Assembly: GCA_012517315.1 (NCBI GenBank)
Contig: JAAYVE010000034.1
Location: 1 to 64,000, forward strand
Length of the DNA stretch: 64,000 nucleotides
Direction: 5' to 3'
Origin: Deltaproteobacteria bacterium
GTDB lineage: Bacteria > Desulfobacterota > Syntrophobacteria > Syntrophobacterales > Syntrophobacteraceae
In this document: positions 35,594 to 44,314 of the stretch, piece by piece
Position numbering within the stretch: position 1 is the stretch's first letter
Layout of the letters: the number at the start of each line of letters is the position of its first letter
Notes under the pieces: generated by a model
The model's database searches: none
What the model saw: the letters and a program-made list of their open reading frames with translations, nothing else
What the model was told of the DNA's origin: nothing
Position numbers and translations under genes: made by a program

Positions 35594-36199
35594 ATGATCT
35601 CCAAACGTCGGGTGATGGTATACTTAATCTCTTTTTTTGTTTTCGCCTTCTCACCGTTCTTGCCTGTGGCCGGGGCGGGTGACTTCAAAGACAGCATATA
35701 TAAAGGTGAAAAGCTCAAGCCCATTGACAGCCAATCTCGGCTCAAGGTGGGTGACAAAGCTCCTGACTTCTCGCTTCCCTCAACAGCGGGAAGGCAAGAG
35801 TCCCTGAGCAGCTACCTGGGAAAAAAGAACGTCGTTCTCTCCTTCGTGCCCGCTGCATGGACGCCTGTATGCTCTGAACAATGGCCCGGCTATAATATTT
35901 TAAGAGATGAGTTCGAGCGGCTGGATGCAGTGTTATTGGGCATTACCACAGACAATGTTCCCACCCTTTATGCATGGACCGAGCAGATGGGTGGGGTGTG
36001 GTTCCCGGTGCTTTCCGACTTTTGGCCGCATGGGGCGGTCTCTGCAAAATATGGAATCCTGCGGTCCTCAGGTGTTTCTGAAAGGGCCTTGTTCCTCATA
36101 GACAGGAAAGGAGTGATCCGCTACATCGACATCCACGATATCAATGAGCGGCCGAGTACGGAATTGCTCATGAAGGAACTGGGGAAGTTGAAGCAATGA
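35594..36199 (+). CDS. exported AhpC/TSA-type peroxiredoxin
   Basis: 201 residues. Signal peptide (MISKRRVMVYLISFFVFAFSPFLPVAGAG), then KVGDKAPDFSLPST and the peroxidatic motif PAAWTPVC (Pro86, Thr90, Cys93), and the FPVLSDFWPHGAVSAKYGI block of the AhpE/BCP class. No clear resolving Cys is visible, so it is probably a 1-Cys type needing a partner such as the adjacent CPFC protein. It would reduce peroxides outside the cytoplasmic membrane. Confidence 0.87.
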   Translation: MISKRRVMVYLISFFVFAFSPFLPVAGAGDFKDSIYKGEKLKPIDSQSRLKVGDKAPDFSLPSTAGRQESLSSYLGKKNVVLSFVPAAWTPVCSEQWPGYNILRDEFERLDAVLLGITTDNVPTLYAWTEQMGGVWFPVLSDFWPHGAVSAKYGILRSSGVSERALFLIDRKGVIRYIDIHDINERPSTELLMKELGKLKQ

Positions 36200-36282
36200 T
36201 GAAAGACGTCGTCCATAATTCTTTCCCGTTTGAGTTGGGTGTTCGGCGGAATCTGCCGGAAGAAAATTGAAGGAGGATGATG

Positions 36283-36468
36283 ATGGCAAAGAAGGAGAGA
36301 CATCTTGTTAAGGGAGTGTGCCCGCAGTGTGCGTGTGGAGATGTATCGTTCGTGCCCTCGGAAGACATGAGAAAGAAGTATATCGGGTCGGAGGAGGAAA
36401 TCGAGATCTTGTGCCCGACATGCGGGACAAAGCACAAGGGAAAACTCGTCGTGGAAACGGAGGAGTGA
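36283..36468 (+). CDS. zinc-ribbon miniprotein
   Basis: 61 residues; three ATGs in a row (36277, 36280, 36283) follow AGGAGG (36271-36276), and the third has the best spacing. Two CxxC knuckles, CPQC (with CGDV after) and CPTCG, make a small zinc ribbon, with an acidic C-terminus. Function unknown. Same strand as the redox genes around it. Confidence 0.78.
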   Translation: MAKKERHLVKGVCPQCACGDVSFVPSEDMRKKYIGSEEEIEILCPTCGTKHKGKLVVETEE

Positions 36469-36549
36469 AGGAAGTACCGGCGGTACTGCAAAAAGATGCG
36501 GGTTGGTTCCAGGATGTTCAAGTCTAAAAATCTTTAAGGGGGAGGAGTC

Positions 36550-36750
36550 ATGAAAACGCCTGCACATTGTCCAGGATGGGAGAATTTCAAGAACCTGAGT
36601 TCGTTTGTGTGTAAGTGTCCTGAGTGTGGAAAGGAAAAGGAGATCTTCTCGGACGAGTTTCACAAGGCGCATGTGTGCTCGGGCTGCGGCAAGGAAATCG
36701 ATTTTTCGCGATGCACCTTGGAGGGATCAGGAGGCAAACCGATTCCCTGA
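36550..36750 (+). CDS. zinc-ribbon miniprotein, second type
   Basis: 66 residues after GGGGGAGGAG. Cysteines at HCPGW, CKCPECGKEKE and CSGCGKEIDFSRC give two CxxC knuckles plus extra Cys, resembling short zinc-ribbon proteins found next to metabolic and redox genes of sulfate reducers. Not recognised as a named family. 82 nt after the first miniprotein. Confidence 0.78.
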   Translation: MKTPAHCPGWENFKNLSSFVCKCPECGKEKEIFSDEFHKAHVCSGCGKEIDFSRCTLEGSGGKPIP

Positions 36751-36898
36751 AAACACGTCTAAGCTGGCTGGACGGTACCGATCGATCACATCCATCCTTT
36801 TCTTTTCCCGCCTACAAACCTCACGGGGGGGCAGAATGGTCCCTCCCGACAACCATTCATACCCACTGAGCCTGGAAAGCTCTGATTGGAGTTGAGCC

Positions 36899-38965
36899 AT
36901 GCCCAATCGACTGCTCAATGAAAAGAGCCCTTATCTGCTGCAGCACGCAAACAATCCCGTAAATTGGTATCCCTGGGGAGAAGAGGCATTTGAAAAAGCC
37001 CGAACTGAGGACAAGCCGGTTTTTCTATCCGTCGGTTATGCAACATGTCACTGGTGCCATGTGATGGAGCGGGAGTGTTTTGAAGATCTTGATGTGGCGA
37101 GAGTCCTCAACGATTATTTTGTCGCCGTCAAGGTGGACCGGGAAGAACGTCCCGATGTGGATCAGATCTACATGAGCGTCTGCCAAGCCCTCACGGGGAG
37201 AGGCGGCTGGCCTCTATCGGTTCTCATGACCCCTGAGGGAAAACCTTTCTTTGCGGGAACGTACTTTCCCAAGACGAGCCGTATAGGAATGCCGGGTTTT
37301 CTAGATATCCTCCTGCAGGTGGCGGGGCTTTGGAAAAACGATCGGAATCGCCTCTCAAAGATCGGCCAGCAGGTCACCCATGCCATTCAGCCAAAGAAAT
37401 CGACGGCGAATGGCAGAGCGCCCGACCTGGAGTTGCTCAGGAACGGATACCTTCAGCTTCAGTCGGCCTTTGATGAACGCTGGGGAGGATTCGGGGGGGC
37501 GCCGAAGTTTCCAACGCCCCACCATCTGACATTTCTCTTGCGTTGGCACAGGCGAAATCCTGGTTCGGAAGCGCTGAAAATGGTGGAAAAAACGCTTCAG
37601 TGCATGCGCGACGGAGGGATTTTCGATCACCTCGGATATGGATTCCATCGGTATTCGGTGGACGAACGATGGCTGGTTCCCCACTTCGAAAAGATGCTAT
37701 ACGACCAGGCCATGTTGGCCATGGCCTACACCGAGGCCTTCCAGGTGACAGGTCACCCGGCATATTCTCGTGTGGTTCGCGAGATTCTTGAGTACGTTCT
37801 GAGAGACATGACGCACCCTCATGGCGGATTCTACTCTGCCGAGGACGCGGACAGCCAAGGAGAGGAGGGTCTGTTCTACGTCTGGACCCCGCAGGAAATC
37901 AGGCAGGTTCTGGGAGAAGAGAAAGGGGAAATCTTCTGCAGCTATTACGATATAAGTGCTTCAGGGAATTTCGAAAACGGGATGAGCATTCTCCATGTCT
38001 CCCGGCCTTACGCGGCGGTTGCCCAGAGGTTCGGGATGAATGTCGACCAACTGAAGGACCTGCTCCAAGATTGCAGAAGGCGCCTTTTCGATGTGAGGGA
38101 AGGGAGAATCCATCCCCTGAAAGACGACAAGATCCTCACATCCTGGAACGGCTTGATGATAGCGGCCTTGGCCCGTGCTTACCAGGTGTTGCATGATCCT
38201 GGACACCTAGAGGGTGCCTCCAGGGCTGCCCATTTCGTCCTCGACAAACTCAGGGATTCCAGTGGGAGACTTTATCGCCGCTACCGGGAAGGGGAAGCGG
38301 CTCACCGGGGATACGCCGACGATCACGCTTTTTTTATCTGGGGTCTGCTGGAACTCTACGAGGCAACCTTCGAAACCCCATACCTGGAGCACGCGATTTC
38401 GCTTCAGCAGGTCATGCTGGAGCACTTCTGGGATGAAGAGAGCCATGGGTTTCGCTTTTCGGCGGATGACGGCGAACAGCTCATTGTGAATGATCGGGAA
38501 ATCTATGACGGGGCAACACCCTCCAGTAATTCCGTGGCTGCCCTGAACCTCATGCGTCTCGGGCGTCTCACGGGAAATGTCATGTGGGAGGAAAGAGCGG
38601 ACCGGGTTCTCAAGGCGTTTTCAGGACTCGTGGGAGATTACCCGTCCGCGTATACCCAATTTCTCAATGCAGTGGATTTTTCGATAGGTCCTAACAAGGA
38701 AGTCGTGTTCGTGGGTGAGAGGGGAGATTCGGAAACCGAGGAGATGATCCGATTCTTGCACACTGTGTTTGACCCAGGGCGAGTGACGGCTTTCAAAGAC
38801 ACCTCTGGGCAAACCGGGGATTTGGGGCGCTTGGCTCCCTATGCCGCAGCCCTAAAACCGGTCCATGGGAAGACGGCAGTTTATATCTGCGAAAACCACG
38901 CGTGTCGGCAGCCCTTATCCGGACTGGCTGAGCTCAGGAACGCGTTTTTGGCTGATGGTGAGTGA
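36899..38965 (+). CDS. DUF255 thioredoxin-domain protein (YyaL/SPATA20 family)
   Basis: 688 residues, typical length. The N-terminal DUF255 thioredoxin-like domain has [23 protein letters not shown], the CHWCHVME motif and [13 protein letters not shown], followed by [19 protein letters not shown]. The C-terminal ~450 residues form an (alpha/alpha)6 barrel like N-acylglucosamine epimerases or cellobiose epimerases ([32 protein letters not shown]). The cellular role is not established. It is cytoplasmic and follows the zinc-ribbon genes. Confidence 0.92.
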   Translation: MPNRLLNEKSPYLLQHANNPVNWYPWGEEAFEKARTEDKPVFLSVGYATCHWCHVMERECFEDLDVARVLNDYFVAVKVDREERPDVDQIYMSVCQALTGRGGWPLSVLMTPEGKPFFAGTYFPKTSRIGMPGFLDILLQVAGLWKNDRNRLSKIGQQVTHAIQPKKSTANGRAPDLELLRNGYLQLQSAFDERWGGFGGAPKFPTPHHLTFLLRWHRRNPGSEALKMVEKTLQCMRDGGIFDHLGYGFHRYSVDERWLVPHFEKMLYDQAMLAMAYTEAFQVTGHPAYSRVVREILEYVLRDMTHPHGGFYSAEDADSQGEEGLFYVWTPQEIRQVLGEEKGEIFCSYYDISASGNFENGMSILHVSRPYAAVAQRFGMNVDQLKDLLQDCRRRLFDVREGRIHPLKDDKILTSWNGLMIAALARAYQVLHDPGHLEGASRAAHFVLDKLRDSSGRLYRRYREGEAAHRGYADDHAFFIWGLLELYEATFETPYLEHAISLQQVMLEHFWDEESHGFRFSADDGEQLIVNDREIYDGATPSSNSVAALNLMRLGRLTGNVMWEERADRVLKAFSGLVGDYPSAYTQFLNAVDFSIGPNKEVVFVGERGDSETEEMIRFLHTVFDPGRVTAFKDTSGQTGDLGRLAPYAAALKPVHGKTAVYICENHACRQPLSGLAELRNAFLADGE

Positions 38966-39266
38966 GGCGACCGTCTCGTGCAATCGTCCTGCAATACCTT
39001 TATAGCCTCGAACCAGGGAGTGAGTACGACTCCCTTGTCCCGATTCGGCTTTTGAAACACTTTATCGCCGGGGATCGCTCCAGCATCACTCAGCGAGGCG
39101 ATGGCGGATTTGGAAGAATCATGGCGTGATTGTGGCTGAAAATGAAGCATTTGGCTGGATTATGGCGTGATTTTCTTGTGCCGGGGGGGACTGCAAATGG
39201 AGAAGGAACTGTGTGAGTCCGCCCCTTTTCGCCCTCTTAGCGTTTTCTCCTGGTTATTGAAGGGGA
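38966..39266. other. intergenic region upstream of the sigma-54 promoter
   Basis: No gene. It holds a 7-bp hairpin AGGGAGT-N7-ACTCCCT (39015-39035), possibly ending the DUF255 transcript although without a T-run, and the paired dyad sites at 39117-39172. Confidence 0.5.
39117..39172. promoter_or_regulatory. paired dyad sites, candidate enhancer-binding sites
   Basis: AATCA-TGGCG-TGATT (39117-39131) is a perfect dyad and its core ATGGCGTGATT recurs at 39162-39172, 41 nt apart (about four helical turns). The copies end 136 and 95 nt before the sigma-54 -24 element, the usual distance for activator sites. Confidence 0.5.
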
Positions 39267-39282
39267 TGGCACGCTCGTTGCT
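39267..39282 (+). promoter_or_regulatory. sigma-54 (RpoN) promoter
   Basis: TGGCACG-CTCG-TTGCT matches the RpoN consensus TGGCACG-N4-TTGCW in every conserved base, with the GG and GC at the correct spacing. Transcription should start near 39293. Confidence 0.8.
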
Positions 39283-39292
39283 TCTCTTAGTG

Positions 39293-39363
39293 TGTACAAG
39301 AGAAACCAACTCTTTCCTCCTCAAAAGCTAACCGGTCCTAGCCCCTCCGGTTAGCTTTTTTTT
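39293..39363 (+). ncRNA. candidate sigma-54-dependent small RNA
   Basis: About 71 nt between the predicted RpoN start and the end of a strong terminator. The parts are a small 5' hairpin (AAGAG 39298-39302, CTCTT 39310-39314), an unpaired UCCUCCUC (39315-39322) complementary to Shine-Dalgarno sequences, then the terminator hairpin with a CCCCUCC-containing loop and eight U. There is no ORF. It could be a trans-acting Hfq-type RNA that blocks ribosome binding sites. It could also be a leader-terminator (attenuator) of the flavoprotein gene at 39521. Structure and promoter are seen; function is inference. Confidence 0.6.
39323..39363 (+). terminator. strong Rho-independent terminator
   Basis: AAAAGCTAACCGG (39323-39335) pairs with CCGGTTAGCTTTT (39347-39359) and eight T follow the GC stem (39356-39363). 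One of the best terminators in the window. Confidence 0.92.
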
Positions 39364-39520
39364 GCCTTTTTGCCAGCGCGCACGGAAGCAGGTGGAAGGA
39401 TGCGCGCGGCGACTTGCGACAAGCCGCTGTGTATTTCCAGTCTCGGGGAGGCGCGGACGCGTGTTTCAATCGCATGTGGCCTGTGCCCCTGAAGTCCCTA
39501 TTGAACGCCAGGACGGAGCC

Positions 39521-40387
39521 ATGGACACAGAGAAAACATTGCTGGGACTGATCGCTTCCCCCAGGAAATTCGGGAATTCGGAGCTATTCGTCAAGGAAGT
39601 TTACCGGGGGTTTCCAAAAGGGTGGCAACTGCGACTCATCAGGCTTCCGGAACTTGACGTCAGGCCGTGCAGGGCCTGCTACCAGTGTTTGTTCGGCGAG
39701 ATGAAATGCCCCCAGGACGACGACATGGAGATCCTGCTCGGTGAACTTGCAAATTGTGATGCATACCTCGTTGCTGCGCCGACCTATTTTCTAGGGGCGA
39801 ATTCCACTCTGAAGAGGGTTCTGGATCGAGGATTGAGTTTTTATGCAGTGATGGAGAGACTCTGGGGAAAGCCCGCTGCAGGCGTAGGGATTGCCGGAAT
39901 TGAAGGTTTGGAGGGACAGACGAAACTCGACATCGATCGTTTCATCAAACTCACCTTTGGAGACCTGAGGGAGACGGCCATTCTTTATGCTGCCTTGCCG
40001 GGCGAGATCTTTCTTGCGGAGGGAGGAAGGGTGGCCGCCGCCCGCTTGGCTGAAGCCATCCTGAGGGACGCAACGAACGCTCCATGGAGGGACGGTTTAT
40101 GTCCCATATGCGGGGGGGACACATTTCGCTTCCTCCCCGATGACCGGGTTCGGTGCATGCTCTGCAGTAACACGGGCACCTTTTCCTGCAGCGATGGCAC
40201 AGTCAGGATGGATATCCGTGAAGGAGGGCACCCCCTGTTCAGAGACCTCGAGAGTGCCCGCAGACACTTGGAGTGGCTCAGGTCGATGAAAGACCGGTTT
40301 ATCCAATCGAGGAAAGAACTCAAAAAAGTCACGGTTCAGTACACCCGGACCGGGACTTGGGTGCGTTCGAAGAAAGAATTGGACTGA
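39521..40387 (+). CDS. iron-sulfur flavoprotein with C-terminal zinc ribbon
   Basis: 288 residues, start at 39521 with GGAG upstream. A flavodoxin/NADPH-FMN-reductase fold (LLGLIASPRKFGNSELFVKEV, YLVAAPTYFLGANSTLKRVLDR) carries the compact cluster motif C-x2-C-x2-C-x6-C (CRACYQC ... KC), typical of Isf proteins with FMN and a [4Fe-4S] cluster that handle electrons or reduce O2 and peroxide in anaerobes. Uncommon is the added C-terminal zinc ribbon CPICG ... CMLC. It starts 158 nt after the strong terminator. Confidence 0.85.
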   Translation: MDTEKTLLGLIASPRKFGNSELFVKEVYRGFPKGWQLRLIRLPELDVRPCRACYQCLFGEMKCPQDDDMEILLGELANCDAYLVAAPTYFLGANSTLKRVLDRGLSFYAVMERLWGKPAAGVGIAGIEGLEGQTKLDIDRFIKLTFGDLRETAILYAALPGEIFLAEGGRVAAARLAEAILRDATNAPWRDGLCPICGGDTFRFLPDDRVRCMLCSNTGTFSCSDGTVRMDIREGGHPLFRDLESARRHLEWLRSMKDRFIQSRKELKKVTVQYTRTGTWVRSKKELD

Positions 40388-40453
40388 TCCTGCCTGTAAG
40401 GTGCGGCTTTCTTTCCGGTCCTCGCGGTGGATGGGGCATTTGAGTGGAGGGAA

Positions 40454-41356
40454 TCACTCGCCATCGCGTCCATCGGGAACCAGACAAGTCGACCCATCGG
40501 ACTCCGTGACCAACTTCAAGCCGAAGATGGGCAACAGCTCCGAGAAGCTTCTCCCAAAGACAAGCCGTCGGTTTTCGTCGGGGATGTTCAGGCGGTCGCA
40601 AAGGAACGTGCGGAAATGATCTTCGTAGGAAAGGAGGCGCAGCACTTCCTCGACCGAGTCTCCGCCCGTTTGGTGCAGCTTTTCAAAGGCCTTGTGCAGG
40701 CGTTCAAAGCTGCATCGCTGGTCATGCTCCTCCATGAGATCCAGCAGCAGGTCCACTCCCTGAAACAATTCCGCCCGCGTGAGGTGGGGCATGTCGGTCA
40801 ACCGGGTTGTGGACCTGGGGTCCCAGCAGGCTTGCGCCCGGCATTGGAGAGGACGGTGTAGATATATCGTGCACTGATCTGTTTCCCCGTCGAAGAAGCA
40901 ACATTCCGTGGAGCCAGGTTTTTCCCGCAACTTGATCCTTTCTTCGGTCAAGATGGTCAGGCCCTCCTGGAAAGGAGACCGGACAGGTTCTCCCGCACGC
41001 AGTGTGTAGATGTCCGCCCAAGGGATTTTTCCCTCCCGCAGCAACTCGAGGTCCTCCGAATGCAACGTGGGGCTGCCTTTGCGGCAGCATTCTCCGCACC
41101 CTACGCAAGTGGGGAGGGGGGTCTTGGCGGCCTGTTCACTCAATTGGATCAGTTTCTTCCATGCTGCCAAGCGCTCGTTCGGGGCCATCTTGGGCCATTG
41201 CAGCTGGATTTCCTGGTAAAGGAGTTCTCTCTCCAATTGCCGCTGAACGCGCTTCACAGGGATATCGTTTTTCTCTTCTTCGACGATGGAACGGAGGAGG
41301 TCCTCCAATTGCTTCATGAGGTCTTGGGTGTTCCATGCGGCTAAGGCAACCGGCAT
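40454..41356 (-). CDS. YkgJ-family cysteine-cluster protein
   Basis: 300 residues from the ATG at 41356 (GGAAGG 7 nt upstream); an ATG at 41392 with AAGGAG farther away is possible. After an alpha-helical N-terminal ~90 residues comes the YkgJ-type block CVGCGECCRKGSP, then STECCFFDGETDQCTIYLHRPLQCR, a zinc- or iron-chelating cysteine cluster (CxxC-x2-CC ... C-x8..C). Function of the family is unknown. It may pair with the next minus-strand gene upstream, which also has an N-terminal cysteine group. Confidence 0.85.
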   Translation of the reverse strand: MPVALAAWNTQDLMKQLEDLLRSIVEEEKNDIPVKRVQRQLERELLYQEIQLQWPKMAPNERLAAWKKLIQLSEQAAKTPLPTCVGCGECCRKGSPTLHSEDLELLREGKIPWADIYTLRAGEPVRSPFQEGLTILTEERIKLREKPGSTECCFFDGETDQCTIYLHRPLQCRAQACWDPRSTTRLTDMPHLTRAELFQGVDLLLDLMEEHDQRCSFERLHKAFEKLHQTGGDSVEEVLRLLSYEDHFRTFLCDRLNIPDENRRLVFGRSFSELLPIFGLKLVTESDGSTCLVPDGRDGE

Positions 41357-41519
41357 GGGTTTCCCTTCCAATGTGTTGAGCGTCTGTATCATGGGTCGTT
41401 TGTGCACTCCTTGGTGAACGCGTTCCCCCACCACCAGTGGGGTGGGACCATTTTCGCCACACCGCAAGTTGCGATGGCAGCAGAGCTCTCCGGCAGCCTT
41501 TCGGTTCCGCCGAAGCGCT

Positions 41520-42356
41520 TCAGGTTCGAAAGAGTAACCCGGCCATTTCCATGATTACCGCTTCCAATTGCCGAACCGCCCCGTAGCCGGCGAATTCCCA
41601 CCCCAGATCGAGCCTCAGGAAATCGAGAAGATCCCCCTCAAATGGGAGCAGGTGGGTGAACACGGCGGATTCTTCCCTTGAGGGAGGTCTCGCAGCGGAA
41701 TGATTATGGATCCTATCCTGCAGTATTCGGCACAGGGTTTCGTCAACCCAGCAAGTATGACCTTTTGGAGCGTCGGATTCAAGAGCCAGGCGAAAAAGGA
41801 AACGGTGGGCAATGGGATTCCATGCGGGGTCGGTGATGAACGTCCGACGGCGCAGCAACTCTCTCACCGACCAGTTCTCATCCATAGCTTCCCGATGAAG
41901 CCTTTCCAGTACCGGGGGGCCCCAGAGCAGGATATGAAACAAGGGATTTGTCCGACGACTGGAGAAAAGAAACGAATCGAAGTCTCCCACCAGGGAAATC
42001 CAGAAGTCTTGGACTTCAGCGCTCAACCGCTCAAAGGCCTTTGCAGCCCGGCAGCTTTCCCGAGCGCACTTTTCGCCGTAATCTATAAGAAAACGCAGGT
42101 CTTGCCCGCCGTTGCGGGATGGGTGGAGGAGGCATCCCGCCCGGCGGCCCTCTTCATCGAGAAAGCCCAGTGCCCAGCAGGAGAAACCGACAATTGGGCG
42201 AAACATGGGGCCATTTCGAAGATAGTCCAGGCGGTTGGCCCTAAATTCCCGCTTCAGAATCGCCTCATGGTCCAGATGATCATAATTCCGGGGACGAATG
42301 GGCGGACAGCAGGCGAAGCAGGAAAGAAGAGGTGAAGGACTGCAAAGGCTTGCCAT
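41520..42356 (-). CDS. unrecognised protein with N-terminal Cys motif
   Basis: 278 residues, start at 42356 with GGAAGGTGG upstream. The N-terminus has CFACCPPIRPRNYDHLDH, reminiscent of the CxxCC start of proteins that bind metal clusters, then CLLHPSRNGGQDLRFLIDYGEKCARESCRAAKAF. The rest is helical without membrane segments. Same strand and probably same unit as the YkgJ-type gene. The stop is 163 nt before that gene's start. Confidence 0.72.
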   Translation of the reverse strand: MASLCSPSPLLSCFACCPPIRPRNYDHLDHEAILKREFRANRLDYLRNGPMFRPIVGFSCWALGFLDEEGRRAGCLLHPSRNGGQDLRFLIDYGEKCARESCRAAKAFERLSAEVQDFWISLVGDFDSFLFSSRRTNPLFHILLWGPPVLERLHREAMDENWSVRELLRRRTFITDPAWNPIAHRFLFRLALESDAPKGHTCWVDETLCRILQDRIHNHSAARPPSREESAVFTHLLPFEGDLLDFLRLDLGWEFAGYGAVRQLEAVIMEMAGLLFRT

Positions 42357-42511
42357 CGGTTTCCACCTTCCTGAGTGTTTGTGTTGATGCGGTCATTGCC
42401 TGCGGCGGAAGACACACCTCCCCCTCCCTGCCGATTGACACCCATCAGGGGCTTTGTTATGTTTCCCAATCTCGTGGGTCAGTTTTTGGTACAGAGTGAA
42501 AGGAGCGTAAA

Positions 42512-42760
42512 ATGCCCATTTATGAATTCCGTTGCGTGGATTGCGGGCATGTTCAAGAAGTGCTTTTCACCAGCAGTTCGGATACGGTCCAAATACGTTG
42601 TCAGGAGTGCGGGTCTGAGGTTCTCGACCGCGTGATCAGCCGAACAAGCCATGTTATGGGGGCATCCAGAGGGGAGAGCTCATCGCCTAGCATGACCACG
42701 AGGAGCTGCGGACCGGGAAACAGCTGTACGACGCTCCAGCTCCCGGGACACACCCGCTGA
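42512..42760 (+). CDS. FmdB-family zinc-ribbon protein
   Basis: 82 residues starting MPIYEFRCVDCGHVQEVLF with CQECGS later: the FmdB/CxxC_CxxC_SSSS zinc ribbon. Ser/Thr-rich tail (GESSSPSMTTRSCGPGNSCTT) as is usual in the family. GAAAGGAG upstream. Described as a putative regulator in methylotrophs; role unknown here. Divergent to the 41520-42356 gene, convergent with ftsY. Confidence 0.9.
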   Translation: MPIYEFRCVDCGHVQEVLFTSSSDTVQIRCQECGSEVLDRVISRTSHVMGASRGESSSPSMTTRSCGPGNSCTTLQLPGHTR

Positions 42761-42847
42761 GATATCCCCTTTCACAAGGGTTTGCGGGAGGACAGTGGGC
42801 TGGTTTGTCCGCAATAGGGAAACGCCGGCCCCTGTGCCTCTCAGCAT

Positions 42848-44008
42848 TCAGAAGAGAGCGTGAGTGAATTCATCGGGGTCGAAGGGCCTGAGGTCATCCA
42901 GCCCCTCCCCAATACCGATGTAGCGCACCGGAATCTTGAGCTCTTCTGAAATCGCAACGATAATCCCTCCTTTTGCGGTTCCATCGAGCTTGGTCAGAAT
43001 GAGGCCGGTGAGGCCGATGCCCTCCTTGAACATGCGTGCCTGGGACAGGGCGTTTTGCCCCGTGGTGGCGTCCAAGACCAGGAGGACTTCGTGAGGGGCG
43101 GAAGGCAGCTTCCTGTTGATGACCCGATGGACCTTTTTCAGTTCCTCCATGAGGTTCACCTTGGTGTGCATTCTTCCCGCAGTATCCACGATGACGATGT
43201 CCACCTCTCGGGAGAGTGCCGCATCCATCGCGTCGAAGGCCACCGCCGAAGGATCCGCCCCGCTCTGCTGATGAATGACAGGCACTCCGGCTCGTTCCCC
43301 CCAGATCAGGAGTTGTTCGACCGCCGCTGCCCGGAATGTGTCCGCCGCAACGAGCAGGACTTTGTGGCCATCCTCCTTGAATTGCTTTGCCAGCTTCCCG
43401 ATGGTCGTCGTCTTTCCGACTCCGTTGACACCAACCACCATCAGGACGTGAGGCCTCTGTGACGGGATGCGCCACATGCGATCAGAGAGGGGTGCCGTGA
43501 GGATGTTCCTGATTTCCTCCCGCAAATGCTCCCGCAGCCTCTCCGGACTGCTGAGTTCCTCTCTCTTGATCTTTTCCGTTACGTTGCCGATGAGGAGTTG
43601 AGCGGTCCGGACCCCCAAATCGGATGTGATGAGGATTTCCTCCAATTCGTCCAGAAGCTGGAGATCGATGGTTTTCTTGCCGAGGATGAGGCGATCCATG
43701 CGACTGACGAAGTTTTCCCGGGTCTTGTGAAGTCGCTGCCGCAGCCTTTGGAAGAAACGGCTTTCTTCCCGTACCGTTTCCAGTTGCTCCACCTGGGAAT
43801 CGGGGGAATCCACCCGATCGAGGGGTTCCTCTGCTGCCTCCCCCAATTCGTCTCCCTCCAAGGTGATTTCGGGCGCTTCATGGACAGGGACCGATTGCGG
43901 CGTTCCTCCCATTTCCGATATGCCTTCGTCGGGAGGACTGACGGAAGGTTCCATTCGTTGTGAAGCGCCTTCCAAGTCGTCCTTTTTCCTGCGTTTGAAC
44001 CATCTCAT
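42848..44008 (-). CDS. ftsY: signal recognition particle receptor FtsY
   Basis: 386 residues from MRWFKRRKKDD at 44008 (TTGGGGGA upstream). Acidic N-terminal A domain (about 1-110), N domain helices, then the SRP GTPase: GVNGVGKTTTIGKLAKQ (P loop), DTFRAAAVEQL, DTAGRMHTKVNLMEELKK, TKLDGTAKGG and GIGEGLDDLRPFDPDEF. It receives ribosome-SRP complexes at the inner membrane. Single transcription unit as far as seen. Confidence 0.97.
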   Translation of the reverse strand: MRWFKRRKKDDLEGASQRMEPSVSPPDEGISEMGGTPQSVPVHEAPEITLEGDELGEAAEEPLDRVDSPDSQVEQLETVREESRFFQRLRQRLHKTRENFVSRMDRLILGKKTIDLQLLDELEEILITSDLGVRTAQLLIGNVTEKIKREELSSPERLREHLREEIRNILTAPLSDRMWRIPSQRPHVLMVVGVNGVGKTTTIGKLAKQFKEDGHKVLLVAADTFRAAAVEQLLIWGERAGVPVIHQQSGADPSAVAFDAMDAALSREVDIVIVDTAGRMHTKVNLMEELKKVHRVINRKLPSAPHEVLLVLDATTGQNALSQARMFKEGIGLTGLILTKLDGTAKGGIIVAISEELKIPVRYIGIGEGLDDLRPFDPDEFTHALF

Positions 44009-44314
44009 GTATTGATCATCCCCCAAGAAGAGAGTGGATTGATGCCCTTGCAATAAGGTATTTTGGTTCCAAACCGACTGTGCGTGGCTTGAGACGCATG
44101 AGGCAGACGCGAAAAGCCTGAAAGGGAGCCTTGCCAAAGAGGAGACTCAATCCGTCAGGTTGAGCGTCCGTCACGGTGCCCGTTTTGCGATCATGAAGGC
44201 ATGTCCACACACTCGGGGATACACTCCCACGTGCTCCGGCGCAGAGTAAAATACAGGGTTCCGGTTTTGTCAATCGGAAGACAGCATCGATGCTTTTGAG
44301 AAAGGGGGGATTTT

